Assembly (NCBI GenBank): GCA_963737405.1
Contig: CAVTSL010000006.1
Span: forward strand, 62,001 to 126,000
Source: JACCTU01 sp963737405
GTDB lineage: Bacteria > Actinomycetota > Thermoleophilia > Gaiellales > Gaiellaceae
Direction: 5' to 3'
DNA length: 64,000 nucleotides
The translations under genes and the position numbers were made by a program. The notes under the pieces are model-generated. The model was not told the DNA's origin and did no database searches. It saw nothing but the letters and a program-made list of their open reading frames with translations. This document shows positions 8,306 through 18,058 of the stretch, piece by piece. Position 1 is the stretch's first letter; each line of letters starts with the position of its first letter.

Positions 8306-8869
8306 GTGGTGAGACGCTGCACGACGTCCCGGACGAACGCGTCGAGCTCCTCGATCGAGCCGTCGTTCACGTACGCGAAGTCTGCGCGCCGTACCTTCTC
8401 GTCGTCCGGCAGCAGCCGCTCCTGGCGGCCGGCGGCGTTCGCGACGTCCGTTCGCGCTGCGCGGATCTCCTCCGGCGCGGTGATCACGACGACGGCGTCG
8501 AACCGCGCGTCGCCGCCGGTCTCGTAGAGGAGCGGCACCTCGACCACGACGAGCGGCGCCGACTGCTCGTCCAGCCAGCGTGCCTGCTCGACGACGACGC
8601 GCGGATGGAGCAGCGCCTCGAGCCAGACGCAGCTCGTCGCGGTCCGCGAAGACGATCTCGCCGATCCGGCTGCGGTCGGCCACGCCGTCCCGCACGATGT
8701 CGTCCCCCCAGCGCGCGACGAGCTCCCGCTGCACCTCGGGGTCGCTGTACAGACGGTGGACGATCTCGTCGGCGCTCGCCGTCGCCGCGCCGTGGCGCGC
8801 GAAGGCACGGAGCGCCTCGCTCTTCCCGGCTCCGATCCCGCCGGTGACGGCGAGCGTCTTAGGCTGCTG
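8302..8869 (-). CDS. coaE: Dephospho-CoA kinase, split by a one-base frameshift and without a canonical start
   Basis: Last step of CoA biosynthesis. The N-terminal part has the P-loop LAVTGGIGAGKS and ADEIVHRLY; the C-terminal part in another frame has WLEALLHPRV, VVEVPLLYETG and an ITAPEEIRAART kinase lid. The break is at 8626-8629, where CTGCGTCTGGCTC read without one base would give continuous LRWLEALLHP. No ATG, GTG or TTG precedes the P-loop in frame; ATT at 8869 or CTG at 8902 are the only options, both inside the end of rpsA. As coaE is normally essential, a sequence error is more likely than true loss. Confidence 0.85.
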
Positions 8870-10148
8870 AATCTTCCTCGGCGGGTTCGTCCGCCGGGGG
8901 TGCAGGCTCTTCGGCCGGCACCGCCGCCTCGCCGACCGGCTCGTCGTCCGCGGCCGGCTCGCCGGCTTCGTACGTCTCCGCGGTGGCGGCGGGAGCGTCG
9001 GTGAAGACCTCGTCGGAGAGGCCGAGGTCGGGAGCCTCGCCCGCTTCGCCGTTCTCGCCGACCCGCTTGAGCGAGAGCGAGAGGCGGCGGCGCTCGCCGT
9101 CGACCTCGAGGATCAGCACCTTGACGCTGTCTCCCTGCGAGACGACCTCGCGCGGGTTCTCGACGTGGTGCTGCGCGAGCTCGGAGATGTGCACGAGCCC
9201 CTCGACGCCCGGGAGGATCTCGACGAAGGCGCCGAACGTGACGACCTTCGTCACCTTGCCCTCGACGGTGTCGCCCTCCTTGTACTGCTCGAGCACCTGC
9301 TGCCACGGGTCGCTCTGCGTCTGCTTCAGGCCGAGCGAGATGCGCTGGCGCTCGCGATCGATGTCGAGCACCTTCACGGAAACCGTCTGGCCGATCTCGA
9401 GCATCTCGGACGGGTGGTTGACGTGCGACCACGAGAGCTCCGAGATGTGGATCAGGCCGTCCATGCCGTCGAGATCGACGAACGCGCCGAAGTCGACGAT
9501 GTTCGAGATCTGGCCCTCGACGACGTCGCCCGGCTGGAGACGGTCGAGGATCTGCTGGCGCTGCTCCTTGCGCTCGTCCTCGAGGACGGCGCGGCGCGAC
9601 AGCACGACGTTGTTGCGCGAGCGGTTGAGCTCGATCACCTTCGCGCGAAGCTCCTGCGCGAGGAACTCGTCGAGGTCCTGCACGCGGCGGATGTCGACGA
9701 GCGACGCCGGCAGGAAGCCGCGGACGCCGAGGTCGAGGATCAGGCCGCCCTTGACGACCTCGATCACCTTCCCGACGACCGGCTCACCCGACTCGGCGGC
9801 GGCCTCGATCCTCTTCCACGCGAGCTCGAAGCGGGCGCGCTTCTTCGAGAGGATCAGGCGCCCCTCGGCGTCCTCCTTCGTGAGGACGAGCGCGTCGATC
9901 TCGTCGCCCAGGGTGACCTCGTCGGCCGGGTTGACCGAGCGCCGGATCGAGAGCTCGGCGACCGGGATGACCCCTTCCGACTTGTAACCGATATCGACGA
10001 GGACCTCGTCCTTGTCGACGCGAACGACGGTGCCGTGGACGACCTCCCCCTCCGTGATGGTGGGGAAGGTGGACTCGTAGTCCGGGATGATCTCCCCGTC
10101 GGGACCAGTCGTCCAGACGCCTTCTTCAAGCTGTGGCGGCGTGGCCAT
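8859..10148 (-). CDS. rpsA: 30S ribosomal protein S1
   Basis: 429 aa with four S1 RNA-binding domains: EGEVVHGTVVRVDKDEVLVD, GKVIEVVKGGLILDL, VVEGQISNIVDFGAFV and TVEGKVTKVVTFGAFVEI, followed by an acidic alanine/proline-rich tail, the usual actinobacterial four-domain form. It binds mRNA on the 30S subunit. Start ATG 10148 is chosen at the family N-terminus; a TATACT -10 at 10163-10158 leaves only 1-3 bases of leader. coaE overlaps its 3' end. Confidence 0.95.
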   Translation of the reverse strand: MATPPQLEEGVWTTGPDGEIIPDYESTFPTITEGEVVHGTVVRVDKDEVLVDIGYKSEGVIPVAELSIRRSVNPADEVTLGDEIDALVLTKEDAEGRLILSKKRARFELAWKRIEAAAESGEPVVGKVIEVVKGGLILDLGVRGFLPASLVDIRRVQDLDEFLAQELRAKVIELNRSRNNVVLSRRAVLEDERKEQRQQILDRLQPGDVVEGQISNIVDFGAFVDLDGMDGLIHISELSWSHVNHPSEMLEIGQTVSVKVLDIDRERQRISLGLKQTQSDPWQQVLEQYKEGDTVEGKVTKVVTFGAFVEILPGVEGLVHISELAQHHVENPREVVSQGDSVKVLILEVDGERRRLSLSLKRVGENGEAGEAPDLGLSDEVFTDAPAATAETYEAGEPAADDEPVGEAAVPAEEPAPPADEPAEEDSAA

Positions 10149-10230
10149 CAGCGAGCCAGTATAGCCCCAGCCTGCGAAACCCCTCGACAGGGGGTTGGCG
10201 GCTCGCACGAACCACTTCAGGGTGCGCGCA

Positions 10231-11316
10231 ATGCGCTGCGGCAGGGCGATCGCGCCCGTCCTCACCACGCTCGCGGTCGCGCTCGTCGTCGTGCCGAGCG
10301 CGTCTGCACGCGCGTTCCTCGTGGGCGTCACCGACGACACCGTCAAGTGGCGCGCGGACACGCCGGGGATCGTCCGGATCCAGCGCGAGGCCGGCTTCGG
10401 GACCGTCAAGGTGACGTTCCCTTGGCGTCCCGGCATGTGGCACGCCGGCAGCGTGGAGCGGTTCTACGTCGAGCGGGTCGCGCGGATGACGGCGCTCGAC
10501 CAGCACGTCGTGCTCGCCTTCGGAGGCTCGGCGGACGACGCGCCGCGGCGGCGCGCGACGCGACAGCAGTTCTGCAGCTACGTGCGCGATGTCGTCGCGC
10601 AGCTCCCGAACGTCAGCGAGGTCGTGATCTGGAACGAGGTGAACTCGCCGGCGTTCTGGCGCCCACAGCGCGACGCGCCGGCGAAGTACACCGCGCTGCT
10701 CGCACGCTGCTGGGATCTCCTGCACGGGATGCGGCCGGACGTGAAGGTGATCAGCTCGACCGCGCCGAGCCATCGACCGCTCGACTTCCTGACGGGCATG
10801 GGTATGGCGTACGTGGCGTCGGGGCGGACGCGCCCGATCGTCGACGCGTTCGGTCACAACCCGTACCCGCGCGACTCGAGCGAGTCGCCCGTCGCGACAC
10901 ACGACGACGGCTACGTCGGGCAGGGTGACTACGGCTTGCTCGTCGACACGATCCGCGCGAGCTTCGCGGGCACCGCGCAGCCCGGGCCCGGCGTGCAGGG
11001 CGTCTCGATCTGGTATCTCGAGAACGGGTTCCAGACCGCCGCGCCTCGACGCTCGCGCCTGTACCGCGGACGCGAGAACGAGTCCCGTCCGCTCGGCGCC
11101 GTCGATCAGGCCCGGCAGCTGATCGACGCGCTCAAGCTCGCGTACTGCTCGCAGCCGCACGTCGAGGCGTTCTTCAACTTCCAGCTGGCCGACGAGCGCC
11201 GGCTCGCCGGCTGGCAGTCGGGCGTGCTCTGGGCGAACTGGCGGCCGAAGCCGTCGAGCGGCCCCGTCCGCGACATGATCGCGGCGATCCAGAAGCGCGA
11301 GCTCGCCTGCGTGTAG
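10231..11316 (+). CDS. Secreted glycoside-hydrolase-like TIM-barrel protein
   Basis: 361 aa from ATG 10231; a GTG at 10222 or TTG at 10195 in frame is possible. Signal peptide: basic start MRCGRAIAP, hydrophobic VLTTLAVALVVVP, then SASARAF cleavage site. The mature part looks like a clan GH-A barrel: VIWNEVNSP offers the acid/base Glu and WYLENGFQT the nucleophile Glu at strands 4 and 7. Substrate unknown and no binding module is present. Divergent from rpsA, followed 19 bp later by another secreted protein. Confidence 0.7.
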   Translation: MRCGRAIAPVLTTLAVALVVVPSASARAFLVGVTDDTVKWRADTPGIVRIQREAGFGTVKVTFPWRPGMWHAGSVERFYVERVARMTALDQHVVLAFGGSADDAPRRRATRQQFCSYVRDVVAQLPNVSEVVIWNEVNSPAFWRPQRDAPAKYTALLARCWDLLHGMRPDVKVISSTAPSHRPLDFLTGMGMAYVASGRTRPIVDAFGHNPYPRDSSESPVATHDDGYVGQGDYGLLVDTIRASFAGTAQPGPGVQGVSIWYLENGFQTAAPRRSRLYRGRENESRPLGAVDQARQLIDALKLAYCSQPHVEAFFNFQLADERRLAGWQSGVLWANWRPKPSSGPVRDMIAAIQKRELACV

Positions 11317-11335
11317 CTGGCACCATGATGCGCCC

Positions 11336-11851
11336 GTGCGTGCTCTCGTCCTCGCGGTCTGCGCCGCCGCCGTGCTCCTCGTCGCGCCGTCCGCCCGGGC
11401 ACACCGGACGGGGGCGCACAGCGGGCTCATCTCGACGGTCTCGTACGTCGACCCGCTCGTGCCGGGGCTCCTGGTGCGGGTGCTCGACGGGCACGTCCGG
11501 CTCTCGGTCGCGAACCTGACGAAGCAGGACGTGCTCATCGAGCGGCCCGGAGGAGGCGTGGAGCGCGTCCCCGCCGGCCGCACACGCGTGTGGCGCGAGC
11601 CGCGCGTCGGCGCGAACGAGAAGCCGCCGGCCGGCGACGGGCTGATCCGGAACTGGAGCATCCCGGGGACGATCGAAGGCAAGCCCTTCCGCATCGTCGG
11701 ATTCCTCGGCTATCGCGCCCCGCCCCAGGCGGCAACGGCGAGCGACGGCGGCACGCCGACCTGGGTGATCGCGCTCGCCGCCGTCGGCGGAGCGGTGCTG
11801 CTCGCAGCCGCGCTCGCAGTGCCGCTCGTCGTGCGCCGCGGAGAGGCGTAG
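11336..11851 (+). CDS. Secreted, C-terminally membrane-anchored protein of unknown function
   Basis: 171 aa. Signal peptide (ALVLAVCAAAVLLVAPSARA), a small beta-rich extracellular domain (VDPLVPGLLVRVLDGHVRL) and a C-terminal transmembrane helix (WVIALAAVGGAVLLAAALAV) followed by a short basic tail (VRRGEA). Such layout suggests an outward-facing anchored domain. No family is recognised. It may form an operon with the preceding barrel protein. A strong hairpin lies right after its stop. Confidence 0.65.
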   Translation: MRALVLAVCAAAVLLVAPSARAHRTGAHSGLISTVSYVDPLVPGLLVRVLDGHVRLSVANLTKQDVLIERPGGGVERVPAGRTRVWREPRVGANEKPPAGDGLIRNWSIPGTIEGKPFRIVGFLGYRAPPQAATASDGGTPTWVIALAAVGGAVLLAAALAVPLVVRRGEA

Positions 11852-11855
11852 AACG

Positions 11856-11885
11856 CGAGAGGCCGGGCACGTGCCCGGCCTCTCG
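11856..11885. terminator. Perfect 15-bp palindrome between convergent genes
   Basis: CGAGAGGCCGGGCAC followed directly by its reverse complement. It lies 4 bp after a plus-strand stop and 24 bp before the stop of the minus-strand nucleotidase, so it probably serves as a bidirectional terminator, although there is no clear T-tract on either side. Confidence 0.7.
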
Positions 11886-11909
11886 ATCGATCCTCGTTCG
11901 CCTAGATGC

Positions 11910-13697
11910 TCACGTGCAGGGGCCGTTGCACTTCTTGATCCGGTCGAGCGGGAAGCTCGCCGGATCGAAGGCCGGGCCGGCGAAGGCGAGGTACTCCTTC
12001 ATGACGACCGCGTCGAGCTCCTGGGTCGCACCCTGCCCGTCGTTGAACATGTAGTAGCCGTCCCCACCGAGGTTGACGAAGTTGGGGAGCGCCATCGTGT
12101 ACGTGGCCGACGTGCTGTTCGGGATCGGCGTCCCGTCCGTGAGCGTCACCGTCTGGACGCGGTTGACCGTGCACGTGGTCGGCCCGGTGCAGCCGCTCGG
12201 GATGTCGTAGCGGAACGAGAACTTGAAGCCCGAGATCTGCGGGAAGCGGCCGTCGGCACCGTTGCCGACGGCGTCGATGGCGCGAACGCCGTTCTCGAGC
12301 GCCAGCCAGAGCTGCGCGCCCGTCACCGTCCGCGTGTTCAGGATGTTTCCGAACGGCAGGACCGCGAAGACGTCGCCGAGCACGAGGTCATACGGCGTGC
12401 CCGCCGCGTACCCCGGGCACGGCCGCTTGAGCGTCGTGTCCACCGGCGAGTAGGTGCAGGAGGGCATCGGCGCGCGGAGGCCGCCGCCGTTCATCAGCCC
12501 GAGCTGCGTGTTGTACCGCCACCGCATGCCGTCAGCGGTGAGGCTGCCGAGCGGGACCTCCTGGCGCCGCTCGATGTTGCCGCCACGGACGAAGATGCCC
12601 GCCGTCGTCCCGACCTTCCCGTCGAGCAGCGCAGCGAGCTGCTGCCGGTAGGGGACGAGCATGTCGACGATCGCCTGGTCGCAGAACGTGCCGGGCGTCG
12701 TCGGGCACTGTGTGCCCTGCGCCTGGAGCGGACCGGTGGGCGGCGGCACGACGAACTCGACCGACTTGCTGAGGACGCGACTGTCCTCGTTGCCCTTCCC
12801 CGGCTGCACCGTCAGGAGCGTCCGTGCGTACGTCCCGCCGAAGCTCCGGTTCTCGTGCACGAGCGTGCCGTTGATCGTGCCGGAGTACTGGATGTCGGTG
12901 TGGTCGCCGAAGACGACGTCCACGAGCCCGGGCTCGAGCCCGTTGGCGAAGTCGATCAGCTCACCGGACGGAACACCGCCGGCGAGGCTCCGCACTCCCT
13001 TGTGCGTGATGACCAACACGACATCCGCCTGCGCCTGCCGCGCGTGGCGTGCGTACTTGTTCGCCGCAGCGACGCCGTCGGTGACCTCGATCGTGCCGAA
13101 GCTGCCGGGCAGCACGACCGTGGGCGCCTCCTCGTTCGTGATCCCGATGACGGCGACCTTGAGCTTGCCGACCTTGAAGTACTGCAGCGGGCTGACGCCC
13201 GTGAGGTTCTCGTCGAGGTTCGCCAGGTTCGCGGCGACGTAGGTGAACGGCTCACCGGGGGCCGTCGCGCTCGTCTCCGCGCCTGCGAGGTTGACCATCT
13301 GCTGGAGATGGGGGACGCCGCGGTCGAAGTTGTGGTTCCCGAGCGCGCCGACCTGGATGCCCATCAGGCGCTGGGCCTTCACCGACGGCTCCTCGTTGAA
13401 GAAGCTCGACAGCGGCGGCGTCGCACCGAAGTCGTCGCCGGCCGTCAGCGTCAACGTCGGGTACGCACCCCGATCCGCCTTCCACCGGTCCGAGATGTTC
13501 CACGCACCGCCGAGCGCGGGCGTCCCGAAGGGATCGACGTTCCCGTGCCAGTCCGACACGTTCAGGACCTGGATCGTCACGGGGTCGAGCACCTTCGCCG
13601 CGCCGGCGTTCGTCTTGCCCGCGGCACCGCCGCTCAGGACGGCGATCGCCCCGAGCATCGCCGCAACGAGCGTTGCGACGGTTGTCAGTTTCTTCAT
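11910..13697 (-). CDS. Secreted 5'-nucleotidase / metallophosphoesterase (UshA-like)
   Basis: 595 aa. Signal peptide (LVAAMLGAIAVLSGGAAG). Calcineurin-type metal motifs follow in order: VSDWHGN (Asp-x-His), LTAGDDFGAT, GNHNFDRG (usual GNHEFD with Asn for Glu), VITHKG and FGDHTDIQ. The C-terminal 5'-nucleotidase domain holds NGGGLRAPMP and FGNILNTRTVTG. It probably releases phosphate and nucleosides from nucleotides outside the membrane. It follows the extracellular nuclease by 22 bp with an AGAGGGAG ribosome binding site, so the pair can digest nucleic acid to nucleosides and phosphate. Confidence 0.9.
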   Translation of the reverse strand: MKKLTTVATLVAAMLGAIAVLSGGAAGKTNAGAAKVLDPVTIQVLNVSDWHGNVDPFGTPALGGAWNISDRWKADRGAYPTLTLTAGDDFGATPPLSSFFNEEPSVKAQRLMGIQVGALGNHNFDRGVPHLQQMVNLAGAETSATAPGEPFTYVAANLANLDENLTGVSPLQYFKVGKLKVAVIGITNEEAPTVVLPGSFGTIEVTDGVAAANKYARHARQAQADVVLVITHKGVRSLAGGVPSGELIDFANGLEPGLVDVVFGDHTDIQYSGTINGTLVHENRSFGGTYARTLLTVQPGKGNEDSRVLSKSVEFVVPPPTGPLQAQGTQCPTTPGTFCDQAIVDMLVPYRQQLAALLDGKVGTTAGIFVRGGNIERRQEVPLGSLTADGMRWRYNTQLGLMNGGGLRAPMPSCTYSPVDTTLKRPCPGYAAGTPYDLVLGDVFAVLPFGNILNTRTVTGAQLWLALENGVRAIDAVGNGADGRFPQISGFKFSFRYDIPSGCTGPTTCTVNRVQTVTLTDGTPIPNSTSATYTMALPNFVNLGGDGYYMFNDGQGATQELDAVVMKEYLAFAGPAFDPASFPLDRIKKCNGPCT

Positions 13698-13719
13698 GTA
13701 GCTCCCTCTCCCCTTTCGC

Positions 13720-16522
13720 TTACGGCTTCGGAGTCGGCCGGCCGGTCAGGCGGACGCGGACGACGGACGGTTCGTGGTCGGACGCCTGCGTCGCGAACTC
13801 GGAGTTCACGTGCACGACGTCGTAGACGTACGGGAAGTGCGTGTAGATGTTCGGGCTCAGCAGGATCTGGTCGAGCACCTGCGAGTTGCCCTCGAAGACG
13901 TACGAGTAGCGCTCGTTCGCGGGCAGCGTCTTGATCGCCGAGAAGAGCTCACCGCTGCCTTCGAGGATGTCGACCGTCTGCGAGAACTCGAAGTCGTTGA
14001 TGTCGCCCAGCACGACCGCGTTCGCGTTCGGGTCGACGGCCAGGAGCTGGTCCATGAAGTCGTTGACGACCTGGGCCTGCCCGTGCCTCGCCACCTCGCT
14101 CAGCCGGTTCGGCGGCTGGAAGCGTCCCATCAGCGGCTGGTCCTCGGTCTTGGAGCTGAAGTGGTTGACCATCACGAACAGCTCCTTGCCGCGGAACTTG
14201 AACTCGCCGACGAGCGGCTTCCGCGTGGCCGTGAACGACGCGCTCGACGTTCCGAGCCGGCCCGGGCTGAAGGTCAGCTCCGGCCCGGACGGCTTCGAGA
14301 CGACCGCGGTGTCGTTCGTCGACGTTCCGCCCGGCCGGTCGATGAACTTCAGGTCGCGGTCGGTGCGGAACAGGAACCCGGTGCGGATGTTGCCGCCGGG
14401 CGCGCCGCCGTCCGCGTTGTTCACCGGATCGATCGAGCGGTACTGGTAGAGCGGCCCGCCCGCGGCCGTGATCGCGTCGATCAGCATCTGCCACGTCTGC
14501 GAGGCATCGACCGTGCCGTCGTTCGTCACGCCGTTGTTGTCCTGGATCTCCTCGATGCCGAGGAGGTCCGGCGAGCGCAGGTTGTCGACGATCTGGTGCG
14601 CGAGGCGGTCGAACAGCGGCCCGTCGCTCGGATCGAGGTTCTCGACGTTGAAGGTGCCGACGAGGAGCTCCTGGTCGGCGGGAGCCTGCGTCGTCTCCGG
14701 CGTGAGCCCGCCCGACGTGAACGTCGGGGTCGCGAGCTGCTGGATCTTGTAGTTGTTGAAGCTGTAGTCCAGCGGCCCGACGAGCGGCGACGTGACGTGG
14801 TCGCCGACGTTCATCAGCGGCATCGCAGCCGCCGGTCGCGGCGTGATCTGATCGCGGAGGATCTCGTCGTCCGCGACGAACCGCTCGGGGTTGAAGTCGC
14901 CGTAGTCGGTCGCGGCCAGGATGCCGCCGTGCGGGGTGCGCACGCCGGTCGCTCCCGCGCCGTCGTTCGCGAGCACCGTGACCTCGCCGAAGCTCTCGGT
15001 CTCGTTGACGACGACACCGTTGTTCGCCTGCAGCAGCTCGCCTTCGTGGCTCTCCCAGAAGTCGATGCCGTCCTGCTGCGGGTCGTAGGTCGTCGGCCCC
15101 GTCTCGACGTTGCCCGCCGAGTCGTTGTCGATGATCTCGGTCGGCGGGACGACGCCGGCGCTCCCGAGCACCTTCGGTGCGGGCGTCGGGTTCCCGCTCG
15201 AGACGATCGAGACGGCCGCCGCGTTCGGCGGGTTCAGCTGCGTGATCGTCAGGCCCGGGACAGCGGCGCCGCCGGGCCGGAACTCGCTGACGGAGCCGTT
15301 GACGCTGACGAGGTCGCCGACGGTGACCGCCGGTGCCGTCCGAGTGAAGACGAAGATGCCGTCGGACGTCGCGTTGTTGCCGTCGCCGCCGTCCTGCATC
15401 CAGAAGCCCGCGCTGTTGTTGAGCGTGCGCTTGGCGGTGACGATGCCCTGCACACCGGCGACCGTCTGGCCGTTCTTCGGCGAGATGTGCGCCGCGCCCT
15501 GGATCTCGCCGATCAGCGGCGGGGGCGTGAGGGTCTGGAAGCTGAAGACGTAGTTCGCCGCCATCTCGTTCGGCGGATCGATCACGTCCTGATCCGTCAC
15601 CTGCGAGGCGGTGATCGTGACGGTGCACGTCTCCGCAGGGACGAAGTCGGCGTCAGGGTTCAGCGTGAAGGCCTGTGGCCCGCCCGAGGAGACCGCGGTG
15701 TGCGCGCCGCTCGTGGAGCACGAGATCGTGTACCAGGAGCCCGTCACGTCGACGTTCTCGTTGAAGGTGACCGTGACGTTCGAACCGACCGCGACGCCCA
15801 CGGCGCCGTTGGCCGGGATCGTGGACGACACGCCAGGCGCGCTGTCGCCGTCGCAGAAGTGCGCGGTCGACAGCTTGCTCCGCGGCGACGGAGCAGCGTC
15901 GTCGAAGTCCGCGGCGTTGTTGTCCGTCTCGGTGCAGCCGTCTCCGAGGCGGAAGTCTGCGGTGTCGACTGCGATCAGGGGAGCAGGTCCGGAGCCTTCG
16001 AAGAAGTTCGCGTTGCCGTAACCGACGAGGTCGATGATGCGTGCGAGCTGCGCTGGCGAGCACACGGTGCTCGAGCCGTTGCAACCAAGCGTGTCCGTCC
16101 CCGTAACGAGCGCCACCTTCCCTGCGTTGGCGCTCATGTTGATCGGCGTGTCGTCCGCGATGTCCGTGCCGACGGGCGTCCCGCCGGTGCCGCCGCCGGT
16201 GGCTTCGCGAACGAGCAGGTACTGACCGGGGCCGAGTGAGCCCGAGAGCGGGCGTCAGCTGGCCCGCGTTCGCGCCGAAGTTCCCGGTGCCGGCGGCGCT
16301 CGTGTACTGGAGCGAGAGACCGTCGAGCGGGACGGTCGCGAGCGAGCGGTTGTAGAGCTCGATGTAGTCGTGGGTCATCACCGCATTGGTGTTTCCCCCG
16401 CCTCCGTAGATCTGGCTGATCACGAGATTGGGCGAGACGGCGTACGCAGTCCCCGATGCTCCGAGCACCCCGACGAACGCCGCTGCCATGAGCAACGCGA
16501 AGCGAATGCGGCCGCTGACCAC
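13720..16522 (-). CDS. Extracellular nuclease (ExeM/NucH-like) with lamin-tail domain, one-base frameshift
   Basis: Reconstructed length about 933 aa. Start GTG 16522 has an AGGAG site 5 bases upstream, followed by a signal peptide (FALLMAAAFVGVLGASGTAYA). A lamin-tail-like domain (VISQIYGGGGNTNAV, DYIELYNRS) follows, then a Big-type repeat, an OB-like region (GEIQGAAHISP) and a C-terminal endonuclease/exonuclease/phosphatase domain (VGTFNVENLDP, LLGIEEIQDN, VLGDINDF, ASDHEPSVV). One surplus base at about 16249-16253 separates the N-terminal 90 residues from the rest; dropping it restores LTPLSGSLGPGQYLL. Cotranscribed with the 5'-nucleotidase. Confidence 0.85.
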
Positions 16523-16786
16523 AGAAACTCCTCTCCCCTCGATTTCCCCTCGGCTTCCAGCCGTGACGGCGGGGATCCTATCCCGCTCTCCAGGATCTTT
16601 CCAACAGCCCGGCCGCACACGAGCCGATCGGCTAGTGAAACGTCGCGTTCTCTCCCGTGCGCAGCGTGCGAGCCCCTCCGCGTGTGCGGACGCGCACAAC
16701 CCCGCTCGCCGCGCTCACCCGGGTCGAGCCCGCCCGTGCTAGTTGCTGCGCGAACTGTGGCTCCGCTCCGCCGCATCCGCAAGAAA
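16523..16786. other. Gene-free divergent control region
   Basis: Together with the zur promoter this is the only stretch of about 300 bp without a gene. It separates the minus-strand nuclease from the plus-strand zur operon. Near the nuclease lies its AGGAG ribosome binding site at about 16528-16532. I see no further gene, repeat or confident promoter in the rest. Confidence 0.5.
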
Positions 16787-16815
16787 TTGCAAATGAGAGT
16801 CATTCTCAATATGCT
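16787..16815 (+). promoter_or_regulatory. zur-znuACB promoter with Fur-family box in the spacer
   Basis: -35 TTGCAA (16787-16792), 17-bp spacer, -10 TATGCT (16810-16815). The spacer contains TGAGAGT-C-ATTCTCA at 16794-16808, a 7-1-7 inverted repeat with one mismatch, the form of Fur/Zur operators. A repressor bound here would cover both polymerase contacts. The first ATG is 8 bases after the -10, so the transcript is nearly leaderless. Since the first gene is a Fur-family protein and the rest zinc uptake, autoregulation by zinc-bound Zur is the natural reading. Confidence 0.8.
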
Positions 16816-16823
16816 TGCGTTCG

Positions 16824-17219
16824 ATGCCCGAGCTCCTGCTGCCGCCGAAGGTCCGCATGACCCCGCAGCGGCGGGCGGTCCTGGACGCCGTCGCCGCGCA
16901 GGAAGGCGCCTTCGCGGTGATGGACGTCTACGACCTCGCCCGTCGAGTCGAGCCGTCGCTGGGCTTGGCGACGGTCTACCGCACCGTCGAGCTCCTCCGG
17001 TCGACGGGGTTCGTGCAGCCGCTCGCGGGGGCCGGCGACGGCACGTACGTCCGCTGCCACCCCGGTCACCACCATCACCTGGTGTGCCAGGTGTGCGGGG
17101 GCGTCGAAGACACGACACTCTGCGGCGCCCCGTCCCCCGCGCTGCTCGCTCGGAAGCATGGCTTCACCGTCGCGAGCCACGAGCTGAACGTGTACGGAAC
17201 GTGTCGCAGCTGCGCCTGA
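16824..17219 (+). CDS. zur: Fur-family zinc uptake regulator (Zur)
   Basis: 131 aa. Winged helix: MTPQRRAVLDAVAAQEGAF, DVYDLARRVEPSLGLATVYRTVELL. Metal and dimer domain: YVRCHPGHHHHLVCQVCGG with the His-rich regulatory site and first CxxC, and CRSC at the C-terminus as second CxxC for structural zinc. Zur rather than Fur is inferred from cotranscription with znuACB. Its end overlaps znuA by 19 bp. Confidence 0.85.
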   Translation: MPELLLPPKVRMTPQRRAVLDAVAAQEGAFAVMDVYDLARRVEPSLGLATVYRTVELLRSTGFVQPLAGAGDGTYVRCHPGHHHHLVCQVCGGVEDTTLCGAPSPALLARKHGFTVASHELNVYGTCRSCA

Positions 17220-18058
17220 TCGCCGCGCTCGCGATCCTCGCGCTTTCTGGTTGCGGTGGGTCGTCCGACGCCGCGTCGACCAGGCACGTCGTCGCATCCT
17301 TCTATCCACTCGAATTCGCGGCGAAGGACGTCGGTGACGGCAGCGTGAGCGTGACGAACCTGACCCCGCCGGGTGCGGAGCCGCACGACATCGAGCTGAC
17401 GGCGCGCGATGTCGGACGGATTCAGGACGCAGACGTGGTGCTCTACCTCGACTCGGGATTCCAACCTGCGGTCGAGGACGCGGTGCGCGGAGCCCACGGC
17501 ACCGCGCTCGACCTGCTGCAGGGAATCCAGCTTCGGCGGCCCCCCGACAAGGAGACGCGTGCGGACCCGCACGTCTGGCTGGATCCTGTGCTCTACGCCG
17601 GCGTGGTACGGCGGATCGGTCGGACGCTCGGCGCGCCCGAGCGGGCGAGCGCGCTCAGCACGCGGCTGCTCGGACTCGACCGCGAGTATCGTCGCGGGCT
17701 CTCAGACTGCACGAGGCGGGAGATCGTGACGAGCCATGCGGCGTTCGGCTACCTCGCGGCTCGCTACGGGCTCGTGCAGGTGCCGATCGCAGGGGTCTCG
17801 CCGGAGGCGGAGCCGACGCCGCGCAAGCTCGAGGCCGCGGTGCGCCGGGTTCGCGAGAGCGGCGCGACGACGATCTTCTTCGAGACGCTCGTCTCCCCCC
17901 GGGTTGCGGAGACGGTTGCCCGTGAGACGGGCGCGCGGACTGCCGTGCTCGACCCGATCGAGGGCCTGACGAAGGACGAGGCCTCGCATGGCGACAACTA
18001 CTTCACGATCATGCGTCGAAACCTGGCGGCGCTCCGGAGCGCCCTCGGATGCCGCTAG
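17201..18058 (+). CDS. znuA: Zinc ABC transporter substrate-binding lipoprotein
   Basis: 285 aa from GTG 17201, inside the end of zur. Lipoprotein signal: LIAALAILALSGCGG with the lipobox Cys. Metal ligands of the cluster 9 family are visible: His in GAEPHDIEL, His in ADPHVWLDP, His in VTSHAAFGYL and acidic residue in DPIEGLTKDEA. The long His-rich loop seen in many ZnuA proteins is absent. It delivers zinc, possibly manganese, to ZnuB. Overlaps znuC by 10 bp. Confidence 0.88.
   Translation: MSQLRLIAALAILALSGCGGSSDAASTRHVVASFYPLEFAAKDVGDGSVSVTNLTPPGAEPHDIELTARDVGRIQDADVVLYLDSGFQPAVEDAVRGAHGTALDLLQGIQLRRPPDKETRADPHVWLDPVLYAGVVRRIGRTLGAPERASALSTRLLGLDREYRRGLSDCTRREIVTSHAAFGYLAARYGLVQVPIAGVSPEAEPTPRKLEAAVRRVRESGATTIFFETLVSPRVAETVARETGARTAVLDPIEGLTKDEASHGDNYFTIMRRNLAALRSALGCR

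Noticed and set aside
10178..10197. AACCCC/GGGGTT hairpin between rpsA and the barrel protein as a terminator
   Set aside because: The two genes diverge, so no transcript ends there; it may be an operator but nothing else supports it.
13774..16239. Long plus-strand open frames opposite the nuclease and nucleotidase
   Set aside because: Low-complexity Arg/Val/Asp composition typical of the antisense frame of GC-rich genes, no family features.
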